From the NCBI GenBank assembly GCA_025758065.1, contig CP107199.1, positions 248,001 through 312,000 of the forward strand: a stretch of DNA of 64,000 bases, in the 5' to 3' direction. This stretch comes from Lachnospiraceae bacterium (GTDB taxonomy: Bacteria > Bacillota > Clostridia > Lachnospirales > Lachnospiraceae). The notes below the pieces were generated by a model. That model had not been told where the DNA came from, did not search any database, and saw only the letters and a program-made list of their open reading frames with translations. Position numbers and translations under genes: made by a program. Shown piece by piece: positions 24,606-33,123 of this stretch (the first letter of the stretch is position 1; every line of letters begins with the position of its first letter).

Positions 24606-26009
24606 TCATATCCACGCCTGCACCAGCCGTCTGCATCCTTGGATGATCTCTTTTTCTTTCAGGCTGGCATAACCTAATATAACAGTAGACGGAAAGCGGT
24701 TCTTTCCCTCTCCAATCACAAAATCACTCATTCCATATACCCGTACCCCCGCCTTTGCAGCTGTTTCCACCAGCTTTTTTTCCGGCATTCCCTTTTTGTG
24801 GGTTAGAAGCACATGGATCCCGGCGTATTCTCCCTGTATATCAAAAACCGGTTCCAGTTCTTTTAAGCCATTTAACAATGTATCATGTTTTCCTTTGTAA
24901 ACTGCCCTCATCCTGTTTAAATGGCGTTCATAGTAACCTTCTGTAATAAAATGCGTCAGGATATTCTGGTCTATACGGGATACAGTAGAAGCATAAAATC
25001 CCGCTTTTTTCCTGTATAAGGCTAAAAGAGACTCTGGAAGGACCATGAAACCAACTCGGATCGCAGGCGCAATGGAACGTGAAAAGGTTCCCATGTAGAT
25101 CACTTTCTGGCTATCATCCATTCCCTGGAGAGCAGGGATCGGACGGCCTTTGTAGCGGAACTCGCTGTCATAATCATCTTCGATAAGATAACGGCTTTCT
25201 TCTGCTTTTGCCCATTTTAAAAGCTCCTGCCTTCTTTTGATCGGGATAACGATACCGGTTGGATACTGGTGAGACGGCATAACATAAGCAATACCTGCCT
25301 GTGTTTTTTCAAGTTCTCTTACGTTCATTCCCCAACGATCCATGGACACCGGAAAAACTGGATGTCCCAAACTTTCAAATACACGGAACGCCTGCTTATA
25401 AGTAGGATTTTCCAGGGCAATTCCTGTGTTTCTCCCGATCAGCTGTGAAAGAAGCATTAAAAGATATTCACTTCCTGCACCTACTAAGATCTGTTCCGGC
25501 CGGCAGTGGACACCTCTTGCAGAATGAAGATAATCCCTTATGGCCTGGCGCAGGCTGTATTCGCCCTGTGCATTTCCCACTGCAAACATATCTTTATTAT
25601 CATCTACCAGGGTATTTTTGCTCAATTTTCTCCATGTATTAAAAGGGAAGCTGTCCAGGTCAATACCTCTTGGAGAAAAATCCACTTTACATGGAAAAAG
25701 CTTCAGGTCATCCTGCTCTTCTTTTTCCTCTAGCTCTCCCTGGTATTTTACCTCTACCAATTCTTCGATCTGGCAGACAAAATAACCTTTACAGGGAAGT
25801 GCCTCTATATACCCCTCAGACAGCAGCTGTTCATAAGCCAACTGGGTGGTACTTCTGCTTACATGAAGATTGCCTGCAAGGATCCTGGTAGAAGGCAGTC
25901 TGCTTCCGGCGCGAAGCCTTCCTGCGCGGATCTCTCCTTTAATATAGGTGTAGATCTGCTCATAAAGAGGCGTATCGTCTTTATTTTCAATAGGCACCAT
26001 TAATTCCAT
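24606..26009 (-). CDS. MocR/PdxR-type GntR regulator with aminotransferase-like domain
   Basis: The 467-residue product has an N-terminal GntR winged helix (PLYEQIYTYIKGEIRAGRL, GSRLPSTRILAGNLHVSRST) and a C-terminal fold-type I aminotransferase domain. In this family PLP binds a lysine in the motif G-T-F-S-K; here it reads GTFSRSIAPAIRVGF, with Arg (codon CGT) in place of Lys, so normal Schiff-base formation should be lost. The rest of the PLP pocket (EDDYDSEFRY, GAGSEYLLML) is kept. ATG 26009 has AAGGAG upstream; an earlier in-frame ATG lies in the glnS terminator and is unlikely. Regulated gene unknown; the MORN gene follows. Confidence 0.88.
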   Translation of the reverse strand: MELMVPIENKDDTPLYEQIYTYIKGEIRAGRLRAGSRLPSTRILAGNLHVSRSTTQLAYEQLLSEGYIEALPCKGYFVCQIEELVEVKYQGELEEKEEQDDLKLFPCKVDFSPRGIDLDSFPFNTWRKLSKNTLVDDNKDMFAVGNAQGEYSLRQAIRDYLHSARGVHCRPEQILVGAGSEYLLMLLSQLIGRNTGIALENPTYKQAFRVFESLGHPVFPVSMDRWGMNVRELEKTQAGIAYVMPSHQYPTGIVIPIKRRQELLKWAKAEESRYLIEDDYDSEFRYKGRPIPALQGMDDSQKVIYMGTFSRSIAPAIRVGFMVLPESLLALYRKKAGFYASTVSRIDQNILTHFITEGYYERHLNRMRAVYKGKHDTLLNGLKELEPVFDIQGEYAGIHVLLTHKKGMPEKKLVETAAKAGVRVYGMSDFVIGEGKNRFPSTVILGYASLKEKEIIQGCRRLVQAWI

Positions 26010-26032
26010 GATGGTCTCCTTTTTCACAACGT

Positions 26033-26060
26033 AAAAAGCTCTCTGTTTCCAGAGAGCCTC
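26033..26060 (-). terminator. Terminator of glnS
   Basis: On the minus strand GCTCTCTG-GAAA-CAGAGAGC is followed by TTTTT, 20 bases after the glnS stop. It also precedes the MocR gene read in the same direction. Confidence 0.85.
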
Positions 26061-26079
26061 ATTGTTTTGCTTCATTTCA

Positions 26080-27774
26080 TTATTTCGGCAGTTTGAAAGA
26101 ACTCTTCAGAGAAACGATCCTGTTAAATACAGGATTTTCCTTAGTGCTGTCCTTGCAGTCCGCGCAGAAATAACCATTTCTTACAAACTGGAAGCTGTCA
26201 TAGGCTTCCGCCTGTGCAAGAGCAGGCTCACCATAGCACTCTTTTAAGATTGTAAGAGAATTTGGATTTAAGTTCAGGGTTCCGTCTGCATTCAGCTTGC
26301 CCTTTTCCTCATCTACGATATTCTCATAGAGACGACATTCGATCTTCTTTGCAGTTGGTACAGCTACCCAGTGGATTGTTCCTTTTACCTTTCTGCCTTC
26401 AAAGCCGGAACCGCTCTTTGTCTCAGGATCATAGGTTCCATGTACTACAGTTACATTTCCATTTTCATCTTTTTCACAGCCAGTGCATTTTACAAAATAA
26501 GCACCCATAAGACGTACTTCATTTCCCGGGAACATACGGAAATATTTCTTAGGCGGTTCTTCCATAAAGTCTTCTCTTTCGATATAAACTTCACGGCTGA
26601 ATGGAACCTTTCTGCTTCCCAGTTCTGAATTTTCCAGGTTGTTTGGAACATCCAGCTCTTCTACCTGGCCTTCCGGATAGTTATCGATCACCAGTTTTAC
26701 AGGATCTAAAACAGCCATCATACGGGCTTTTTTAAGCTTTAAGTCTTCACGGATGCAGTATTCAAGCATCGCATAATCAACAGAGCTGTTTGCCTTGGAA
26801 ACGCCAACTAACTCTACAAAACGTTTGATAGACTCTGGTGTATAACCTCTTCTGCGCAGTGCAGCGATGGATACCAGACGCGGATCATCCCAGCCATCTA
26901 CAATACCATCTTCTACCAGTTTCTTGATATAACGCTTTCCTGTAACCACATTAGTCAGATACAGCTTTGCAAACTCAATCTGACGAGGTGGATTCTCAAA
27001 TTCACACTCTTTTACTACCCAGTCATAAAGAGGGCGATGATCTTCAAATTCCAAAGTACAGATAGAGTGGGTAATGTGCTCTACAGCATCTTCGATCGGA
27101 TGAGCAAAGTCATACATCGGATAGATACACCACTTATCACCTGTATTGTGATGGTGCATATGAGCCACACGGTAAATGACCGGATCTCTCATGTTGATAT
27201 TAGGAGAAGCCATATCGATCTTTGCACGCAGAACTTTCTCGCCATCCTGATATTTGCCTTCCTTCATCTCCTCAAAAAGACGCAGGTTCTCTTCGATGGA
27301 ACGGTTTCTGTATGGGCTTTCCTTACCTGGAGTATTGAAATCGCCTCTGTACTCTCTGATCTGCTCTGCGCTTAAGTCACAGACGAATGCTTTTCCCTTC
27401 TTAATAAGAAAAACAGCACACTCATACATTTTCTCAAAATAGTTGGATGCAAAGAACAGTCTGTCCTCAAAGTCTGCTCCCAACCACTTTACATCTGCCA
27501 TGATCGACTCTACAAACTCGCTTTTTTCCTTTGTAGGGTTTGTATCATCAAAACGCAGGTTGAATTTACCATTATATTTCTGTGCCAGTCCATAGTTTAA
27601 AAGAATAGACTTGGCATGTCCGATATGCAGATAACCGTTTGGTTCTGGTGGAAAACGGGTCTGGACATGGTCATAAACCCCTTCTGCCAGGTCCTTGTCA
27701 ATTTCCTGCTCTATAAAGTTCTTGGAAACCGGCTCTTTTTCTTCGGTCTCTATTACCATATCTTTCTCTGCCAT
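26080..27774 (-). CDS. glnS: Glutaminyl-tRNA synthetase
   Basis: The 564-residue class I synthetase charges tRNA-Gln with glutamine. The HIGH motif is PPEPNGYLHIGHAKSI and the family block WDDPRLVSIAALRRRGYTPESI is well kept. The KMSKS-equivalent, VMSKR in many GlnRS, reads VVTGKRYIKKLV here, keeping the lysine but with Thr-Gly before it. The ATG at 27774 has GGAGG nine bases upstream; nine codons of upstream frame are dropped. C-terminal anticodon-binding barrels are present (GTIHWVAVPTAK). Direct GlnRS charging implies this organism need not rely only on GatCAB for Gln-tRNA. Confidence 0.95.
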   Translation of the reverse strand: MAEKDMVIETEEKEPVSKNFIEQEIDKDLAEGVYDHVQTRFPPEPNGYLHIGHAKSILLNYGLAQKYNGKFNLRFDDTNPTKEKSEFVESIMADVKWLGADFEDRLFFASNYFEKMYECAVFLIKKGKAFVCDLSAEQIREYRGDFNTPGKESPYRNRSIEENLRLFEEMKEGKYQDGEKVLRAKIDMASPNINMRDPVIYRVAHMHHHNTGDKWCIYPMYDFAHPIEDAVEHITHSICTLEFEDHRPLYDWVVKECEFENPPRQIEFAKLYLTNVVTGKRYIKKLVEDGIVDGWDDPRLVSIAALRRRGYTPESIKRFVELVGVSKANSSVDYAMLEYCIREDLKLKKARMMAVLDPVKLVIDNYPEGQVEELDVPNNLENSELGSRKVPFSREVYIEREDFMEEPPKKYFRMFPGNEVRLMGAYFVKCTGCEKDENGNVTVVHGTYDPETKSGSGFEGRKVKGTIHWVAVPTAKKIECRLYENIVDEEKGKLNADGTLNLNPNSLTILKECYGEPALAQAEAYDSFQFVRNGYFCADCKDSTKENPVFNRIVSLKSSFKLPK

Positions 27775-27872
27775 AAATGTTCCTCCGTGATCTGTCATCA
27801 TAATTATTTAAAATCATATCACATTTTCCGGCTGTAGTAAAGTCACAGCTTTTGTATCATTATTACTTGTTT

Positions 27873-27944
27873 ATAGTTCAGCCATGCACCGGTTTGAATG
27901 AGAAAGTATATTGCAAGCTTGCTTGCTTGAGCACTTTTTGAACT
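27873..27944. repeat. Partial copy of inverted-repeat family A
   Basis: TATAGTTCAGCCATGC and GGTTTGAATGA followed by TTGCAAGCTTGCTTGC match the left half of the element at 19013-19168. The right end is missing. It lies upstream of the tRNA-Thr promoter. Confidence 0.5.
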
Positions 27945-27960
27945 TTTTTTCATTTTCCCG

Positions 27961-27989
27961 TTGACAAAAGCTATCCCTCATGATAGTAT
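27961..27989 (+). promoter_or_regulatory. Promoter of the tRNA-Thr pair
   Basis: TTGACA (27961-27966), a 17-base spacer and TAGTAT (27984-27989), about 32 bases before the first tRNA. Confidence 0.75.
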
Positions 27990-28020
27990 ATATGAGGTTC
28001 GCTTCTGACGAACAAGAAAT

Positions 28021-28093
28021 GCTGCTGTGGCTCAGTCGGTAGAGCGTCGCATTGGTAGTGCGGAGGTCACGGGTCCGATTCCCGTCAGCAGCT
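28021..28093 (+). tRNA. tRNA-Thr (anticodon GGT), copy 1
   Basis: A 73-base cloverleaf: acceptor GCTGCTG/CAGCAGC, D arm GCTC/GAGC, anticodon loop TTGGTAG giving GGT, and T arm ACGGG/CCCGT. The CCA end is not encoded. Confidence 0.95.
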
Positions 28094-28130
28094 TTTCATT
28101 TTCATCAGAACCGGCAAATTTCATATAGTT

Positions 28131-28203
28131 GCTGCTGTGGCTCAGTCGGTAGAGCGTCGCATTGGTAGTGCGGAGGTCACGGGTCCGATTCCCGTCAGCA
28201 GCT
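28131..28203 (+). tRNA. tRNA-Thr (anticodon GGT), copy 2
   Basis: Identical in all 73 bases to the copy at 28021 and 37 bases downstream of it, on the same transcript. CCA is not encoded. Confidence 0.95.
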
Positions 28204-28281
28204 TAAGAAAGAGTGGAAGCTTTTGGGTATCAAAGGTTTCTGCTTTTTTATTATGTCTTTCAATCAAAAAATACTATAATA

Positions 28282-28317
28282 TTTTTTTAGGAGATGAACC
28301 ACATCAAGTTCATCTCC
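28282..28317 (-). terminator. Terminator of the Rpn nuclease gene
   Basis: On the minus strand GGAGATGAA and TTCATCTCC pair, followed by a run of T after two bases. The same hairpin motif recurs at 29483 on the other side of the gene. Confidence 0.75.
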
Positions 28318-28342
28318 CTATGTATTAATCCATATATGATCA

Positions 28343-29272
28343 TTATCCCTTCAAAACTTTATGGATCATTTCAATGGTTTCACCAGTTTCTCTGGCGATA
28401 TCTTCTTCTGATTTTCCAGAGATATACAGACGAAAAATCACTCTTGCTTGTTCTATTCCAATCTGTTTGCCCTGCTCTATTCCAAGCTGTTTGCCCTGCT
28501 CCATTCCAAGCTTCATGCACTCTTCTTTAAACATCCGCTTTACTTTTTCTTCGTCATATTCATAAATACTCACTTTGATCACCTCCGCACGGTTTTTGCT
28601 CAGGAACTCTGCAAGAATCCCTCTTTGGATGCAGTCCTCTACGGCTTCGTTCACTGCTTCTGACAGTGGTATTTTCTTACTCAGCCGTTTCCGGACTTCG
28701 CTTACAAACTGGGCATAGTCGCTTAATTGTCTGCATCGCTCCATTAATATTTTATTATAGCCTACATTTACATTTAATACTAATGTTTCCAGTTCCAGGC
28801 TTATGTGTTCCGCTTTCTTCGCATATAAGCTGGACAGTTTTAAGACTTCTCTTTCCTGCATATTTTCCAGACCATTGTAAAACACCACAAATTTCGGCTC
28901 CGGGATCTGTACCGGAACGCTTCCATACAAGAACAGGTCTTTTGTCAGCTCTGAATATACATCCGATACATAAAACAGGTTGCGCAGGGGAAGATTAGGA
29001 TTTTTCGTTGACTGGTGTTCGTATAGCAGTAATTCATCATATAAAACAAATGAAACGTCATTTTTCATTTCTAGATAAAGGGCACTTTCCAATGTGGTTA
29101 CTTTTAGATCGTCCTCATTTTCATAGTCCGTTTCATTCATAGCATTATACAATGCTAAAAGTGCTTTCTTTTCCCTAAACACCATACGAAAGATACGGTC
29201 TTTGTAATTCCGTGCTGCATTTGGTACATCTGTAATAATCCCTGTTTCTTTCACACTTCTGTTTTTTACCAT
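28343..29272 (-). CDS. Rpn family (PD-(D/E)XK) recombination-promoting nuclease
   Basis: The 309-residue product starts with the Rpn/transposase_31-like nuclease domain: KDRIFRMVFREKKALLALYN, TLESALYLEMKNDVSFVL and LLLYEHQSTKNPNLPLR, where E-x-Q is the family's catalytic variant of E-x-K. The C-terminus holds tandem copies of an eight-residue unit, LGMEQGKQ, LGIEQGKQ and IGIEQARV, a repeat known to vary in length in this family, then a small helical domain. AGGAGG precedes the ATG. Rpn proteins are linked to horizontal transfer and defence; activity is inferred. Confidence 0.88.
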   Translation of the reverse strand: MVKNRSVKETGIITDVPNAARNYKDRIFRMVFREKKALLALYNAMNETDYENEDDLKVTTLESALYLEMKNDVSFVLYDELLLYEHQSTKNPNLPLRNLFYVSDVYSELTKDLFLYGSVPVQIPEPKFVVFYNGLENMQEREVLKLSSLYAKKAEHISLELETLVLNVNVGYNKILMERCRQLSDYAQFVSEVRKRLSKKIPLSEAVNEAVEDCIQRGILAEFLSKNRAEVIKVSIYEYDEEKVKRMFKEECMKLGMEQGKQLGIEQGKQIGIEQARVIFRLYISGKSEEDIARETGETIEMIHKVLKG

Positions 29273-29295
29273 ATTTTGTCCTCCTTACTTCTTTG

Positions 29296-29331
29296 GAGGA
29301 TTCCTTTTGCCTTTATCATCTTGGAATCCTC
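29296..29331 (-). promoter_or_regulatory. Leader hairpin upstream of the Rpn gene
   Basis: GAGGATTCC (29296-29304) pairs with GGAATCCTC (29323-29331), immediately upstream of the Rpn ribosome binding site. It has no T-run in either direction, so it is a leader structure rather than a terminator. Confidence 0.4.
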
Positions 29332-29482
29332 TCTGCTTTGTTGTTGGATTTTAAGCATTGAAGATTTCTAAGATTTTTTGCAAAAGAAAATGGCGAATGC
29401 CTTTAGAACTAATAGAAACATCAAGCTTAGTTTTACTATAGCATTTTATATTCATTTAGGCAAGGGGGATTTTTGGATTATC

Positions 29483-29516
29483 AAAAAAGGAGATGAACCA
29501 CTTCTGATCCATCTCC
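29483..29516 (-). terminator. Terminator of the flavodoxin-type reductase gene
   Basis: On the minus strand GGAGATGGATC and GGTTCATCTCC form the stem, followed by TTTTTT. It lies 28 bases after the stop. Confidence 0.85.
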
Positions 29517-29543
29517 CAATTTTATTTTACATACTTTATCTGA

Positions 29544-30110
29544 TTACCGGATAAAATTAGTTTTGACCTTATCCTCTGCCACTGGAACAGCCACACCAGC
29601 TTTCTTTCCTGCTTCGATGCATTTTAACAGCCATGCCATGTTCTTTCCAAGGACACGCATGATCTGGACTCCTTCTTCGTCTCTCATTACTTCTTCTGGT
29701 GCATTTCCGTGTACCATGTTCCAGTAACAGGAAGATACGACCGGCATCTGGTGATAAGAAAAATATTTGGTAAGCACATCTAAAGTAGCAGTAGTTCCGG
29801 CCCTTCTGGCGGAAGCTACGGCAGCTGCCGGTTTATAGAGCATATCTTTTCCTGCTACTGATGCCAGACGGTCCATAAATTCGATGATCTGACCGCTTGG
29901 GGATGCCCAGTAAACAGGGGAACCTACTACTAATGCATCAGATTCTTTTAATTTAGCTGCTGCTGCCTTTACATTTTCCATATCCGGATCACCGGCCTGG
30001 AATACTTCTGTTTCAATTCCTTCTACCTTTAATGCATCTGCAACTACATTCAGTGCTGTGTAGGTGCATCCTTTCTTTCTTGGACTTCCGTTTAATAATA
30101 AAACCTTCAT
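29544..30110 (-). CDS. Flavodoxin-fold NAD(P)H-dependent FMN reductase
   Basis: The 188-residue product begins MKVLLLNGSPRKKGCTYTAL, the FMN phosphate loop of the NADPH-dependent FMN reductase/iron-sulfur flavoprotein group, and has the second flavin segment VVGSPVYWASPSGQIIEFMDR. It likely reduces quinones or acceptors using FMN in the cytosol. The ATG at 30110 fits the upstream AGGAG better than one two codons earlier. It is downstream of ldh on the same strand. Confidence 0.88.
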   Translation of the reverse strand: MKVLLLNGSPRKKGCTYTALNVVADALKVEGIETEVFQAGDPDMENVKAAAAKLKESDALVVGSPVYWASPSGQIIEFMDRLASVAGKDMLYKPAAAVASARRAGTTATLDVLTKYFSYHQMPVVSSCYWNMVHGNAPEEVMRDEEGVQIMRVLGKNMAWLLKCIEAGKKAGVAVPVAEDKVKTNFIR

Positions 30111-30194
30111 TTTCATTTTCTCCTCATGTATATCTATTCATCCTGAACCAGCCCGCGCAGGCGGACAACAGGATCAATTTCATAAATAAATGTG

Positions 30195-31139
30195 TTATAA
30201 GATACCTTCGTAGCCTTCTCTTAGTATATCACAGGATGCGTCAAATTTTTCTTTTTCTTCTTTCGTTAATGACAACGGCAATATCCTCTGTACCCCGTTC
30301 TGATTCAGGATACAAGGAACACCGGTAAATACATCCCTTTGGTCATATTCGCCTCTGAGCACGGCAGATACCGTAAGAACACTGTGCTCATCCCCTAAAA
30401 TAGCCTTGGTAATGCGGGTCAGTGCCATACCGATGCCATAGTAAGTTGCTTTCTTTGCCTCAATGATCTTGTAAGCTGCCGTGCGCACCTCTTCTTCAAT
30501 ACGGAATAAATGGGTGGTCAGGGAAGATTCCAGTTCCCGGTCAAGTTCTAAAATGGACTTAGTTGCCAGAAATGCCTGGCTCCAAGGAACAAATTCGCTG
30601 TCTCCATGCTCTCCCATCACATAGGCATGGATATTTCTGGGATCAACCTGCAAAAACTCTCCTAAAAGATATCGGAGTCTTGCTGTATCCAGGGCAGTAC
30701 CGCTTCCCAAAACCCGGCGGGGATTAAAACCAGACAATGTGCATGTAATGCGGGTCATAATATCCACTGGATTAGTAGCTACCAGAAATATGCCGTTAAA
30801 GCCAGAAGCTGTCACCGGTTCGATAACAGAACGGAACACCTGGGTATTTCTCTTTAAAAGATCCAGGCGGGTCTCCCCCTGTTTCTGGGCCACTCCTGCT
30901 GCAATGACCACCAGATCTGCGTCCTGGCAGTCCTTATATTCCCCGGCATAGATTTTCATGCTGGAACCAGCAAATGCAAGTCCATGATTTAAATCCATGG
31001 CTTCGCCTTCTGCCCGTTTTTTATCCACATCTATCAATACCAGTTCATCACACACTGACTGGTTTAGCAGGCAGTATGCATAGCTCATGCCTACCATTCC
31101 CGTGCCTACAATAACTATCTTTCTTTTATCTGTTTTCAT
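30195..31139 (-). CDS. ldh: L-lactate dehydrogenase
   Basis: The 314-residue product converts pyruvate and NADH to L-lactate. It has the NAD loop VIVGTGMVGMSYAY, the active-site loop with Gln at the pyruvate-specificity position (AQKQGETRLDLL), the NPVD block, and catalytic His in GEHGDSE. Length is normal for the family. GAAGGAG precedes the ATG at 31139. It probably serves redox balance in fermentation. Confidence 0.93.
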   Translation of the reverse strand: MKTDKRKIVIVGTGMVGMSYAYCLLNQSVCDELVLIDVDKKRAEGEAMDLNHGLAFAGSSMKIYAGEYKDCQDADLVVIAAGVAQKQGETRLDLLKRNTQVFRSVIEPVTASGFNGIFLVATNPVDIMTRITCTLSGFNPRRVLGSGTALDTARLRYLLGEFLQVDPRNIHAYVMGEHGDSEFVPWSQAFLATKSILELDRELESSLTTHLFRIEEEVRTAAYKIIEAKKATYYGIGMALTRITKAILGDEHSVLTVSAVLRGEYDQRDVFTGVPCILNQNGVQRILPLSLTKEEKEKFDASCDILREGYEGIL

Positions 31140-31242
31140 AAAAACTCCTTCCTGAACAAACACACTCTATCCAGCAAGGAGTTTCCAGAAATTTCCGGGG
31201 CAATTTCAAATTTTTACCGGTTTTTCCAGATTTTTACAATTT

Positions 31243-32307
31243 TTATATTCTTGCCATCTTCTTCTCCATCAGTTCTGCATTGCTGCTGTAGATAATGGCT
31301 GTATCCTTGCTGATCACATTTTGTCTGTAAAGAGCAAGGAGGCTATTGTCCATGGATACCATCCCCTCTTCCTGGGATGTAGAAATAATGCCGTCGATCT
31401 GGTGGGTCTTTGACTCACGTATCATATTCCGGATAGCATTATTTAAGAACATGATTTCAAAAACAGGGCGTTCCCCACCGTCCAGTGTAGGCACCAGTTG
31501 CTGACAGATCACTGCATCCAATACCATGGAAAGCTGGGTGCGAATCTGCTGCTGCTGGCTTGGCGGAAATGCATCGATCACACGGTCAATGGTATTGGCT
31601 GCTCCCAGTGTATGCAATGTTGACAGGATCAGATGACCTGTTTCTGCTGCAGTCATGGCAATACTGATAGTTTCATGATCACGCATTTCCCCAAGCAGGA
31701 TCACATCCGGTGCCTGGCGCAGGGAAGCCCGAAGGCCTGAAACATAGCTGTCCGTATCCGTTGCGATCTCTCTCTGGGTAACAACACTCTTTTTGTGCCT
31801 GTGAAGATACTCAATAGGATCTTCCAACGTAATAACATGGGCATTGCGGTTTTTATTGATCTCATCAATGATACATGCAAGTGTAGTGCTTTTACCGCTT
31901 CCTGCAGGTCCAGTTACAAGCACCATGCCTCTGGTAAGCTTTGCTATTCCCATGATCACATCCGGCAGATTTAACTGGCCTGCATCCGGCAGTTCAAACC
32001 GTACTACACGGATGACTGCTGCCAGAGAACCTCTCTGTCTGAAAATATTGGCCCTGAACCTGGAAACACCAGGGATCGCAAAAGAAAAATCATCATCCCC
32101 ATGGGCTAATATCCGCTCCATGCTCCTGTTTTTTGCAATCTCATATATTCTTGTTATCATCTGGTCCATCTCATCCGGCATAATCTTTTCTTCGCCCTGG
32201 CAGATGATACGTCCGCCGATCTTGTAAGAAAAAGGCATACCGGGAACCAGGAAGATATCCGCTGCATTCTGTTCCACAGCCTGTGTAAGAAGCTCCATTA
32301 CCTCCAT
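31243..32307 (-). CDS. pilT: PilT-type pilus retraction ATPase
   Basis: The 354-residue product is a secretion/pilus ATPase of PilT type: Walker A GPAGSGKSTTLA, Asp box ITLEDPIEYLH, Walker B LRQAPDVILLGEMRD and His box TGHLILSTLHT. The N-terminus ADIFLVPGMPFSYKIGG is the PilT-like small domain. PilT depolymerises type IV pili. It is the last gene of the locus; no PilB extension ATPase accompanies it in this window. GGGAGGA precedes the ATG at 32307. Confidence 0.9.
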   Translation of the reverse strand: MEVMELLTQAVEQNAADIFLVPGMPFSYKIGGRIICQGEEKIMPDEMDQMITRIYEIAKNRSMERILAHGDDDFSFAIPGVSRFRANIFRQRGSLAAVIRVVRFELPDAGQLNLPDVIMGIAKLTRGMVLVTGPAGSGKSTTLACIIDEINKNRNAHVITLEDPIEYLHRHKKSVVTQREIATDTDSYVSGLRASLRQAPDVILLGEMRDHETISIAMTAAETGHLILSTLHTLGAANTIDRVIDAFPPSQQQQIRTQLSMVLDAVICQQLVPTLDGGERPVFEIMFLNNAIRNMIRESKTHQIDGIISTSQEEGMVSMDNSLLALYRQNVISKDTAIIYSSNAELMEKKMARI

Positions 32308-32370
32308 TACTCTTCCTCCCGTTATCATTCCCACTTTTCTTTATTTTAAACTTTTTGACCTGCAAAAGGG

Positions 32371-32844
32371 CTAATTTCCACCCCACACAGGCATAGAATC
32401 GTCAATCTCATAATTACCGCTGTCATATACATACCAGGACTTTACTTCGTACCTGTTTTCATTCCCTGTAAGAGCCAGATCAATGTGCAGCGCCTGTCCT
32501 CGTTCCATGGAAATGTCTGTACTGATGTACCCTGTTTTCTCATTCACATTACAGCCAAGTTCCAAAGCTACGTTCCCGGCCAGGGTTTTTATCTCGTCCT
32601 GGGACATAACTCCTATGGTTTCTTTCTGCAAAATGGCATCGGCCTGCTTTAACCATTTTTCCCCCTGTGCATCTGCCCGGTAATACTCTGTCACAGCCTT
32701 GGCGCTTCTGACCGCCAGACTCTGGTCTCCTCTGGCACTGCTTAAAGACAGCAGACTAAAGGTAGCCAGACACAGGATGATAAAAATGAGTATCAGTGAT
32801 GTCAGACCGATATTTACTTTATGTTTAACTGCCTGTCCAGCCAT
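32371..32844 (-). CDS. Single-pass membrane protein of the pilus locus
   Basis: The 157-residue product has one N-terminal helix (about residues 10-32, GLTSLILIFIILCLATFSLL) and an extracellular domain. It lacks a clear prepilin cleavage motif, although the layout resembles a pilin-like or minor pilus component. It lies between the family B inverted repeat and pilT, 64 bases upstream of pilT. Function unknown; assignment to the pilus machine is from position. Confidence 0.65.
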   Translation of the reverse strand: MAGQAVKHKVNIGLTSLILIFIILCLATFSLLSLSSARGDQSLAVRSAKAVTEYYRADAQGEKWLKQADAILQKETIGVMSQDEIKTLAGNVALELGCNVNEKTGYISTDISMERGQALHIDLALTGNENRYEVKSWYVYDSGNYEIDDSMPVWGGN

Positions 32845-32881
32845 TCTCCCACCTGCTTTCTATGATAAACTTCGATATCTT

Positions 32882-33093
32882 GATGTAAGTGTCAAAAGTA
32901 TAAATTGCGTTTGTGCTCGCACAAATAAGCAATTTATACTTATTGACACGCCGAACACCGAAAACGAAATAAAATGGTGTGAACACGCCATTTTATGGGA
33001 GTTTGAGGTGTTCGAGGATTGCGGGAATTGCATAGCAATGGAGCAATCCGGTTACATCAGTGAGTGGCAAAATTTACTTTTGACACTCACATC
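32882..33093. repeat. Inverted-repeat element, family B, inside the pilus operon
   Basis: GATGTAAGTGTCAAAAGTA (32882-32900) and its near-perfect reverse complement (33075-33093, one mismatch in 19) bound 212 bases without a gene. Inside are further hairpins such as ATAAATTGC/GCAATTTAT. It separates two genes of an otherwise tightly packed operon. Confidence 0.7.
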
Positions 33094-33123
33094 ATATCTT
33101 TTCTTTTCAGAAAGGCAAAAAAA

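Noticed and set aside
28137..28328. 63-residue plus-strand frame
   Set aside because: It starts inside the second tRNA-Thr gene and runs into a terminator.
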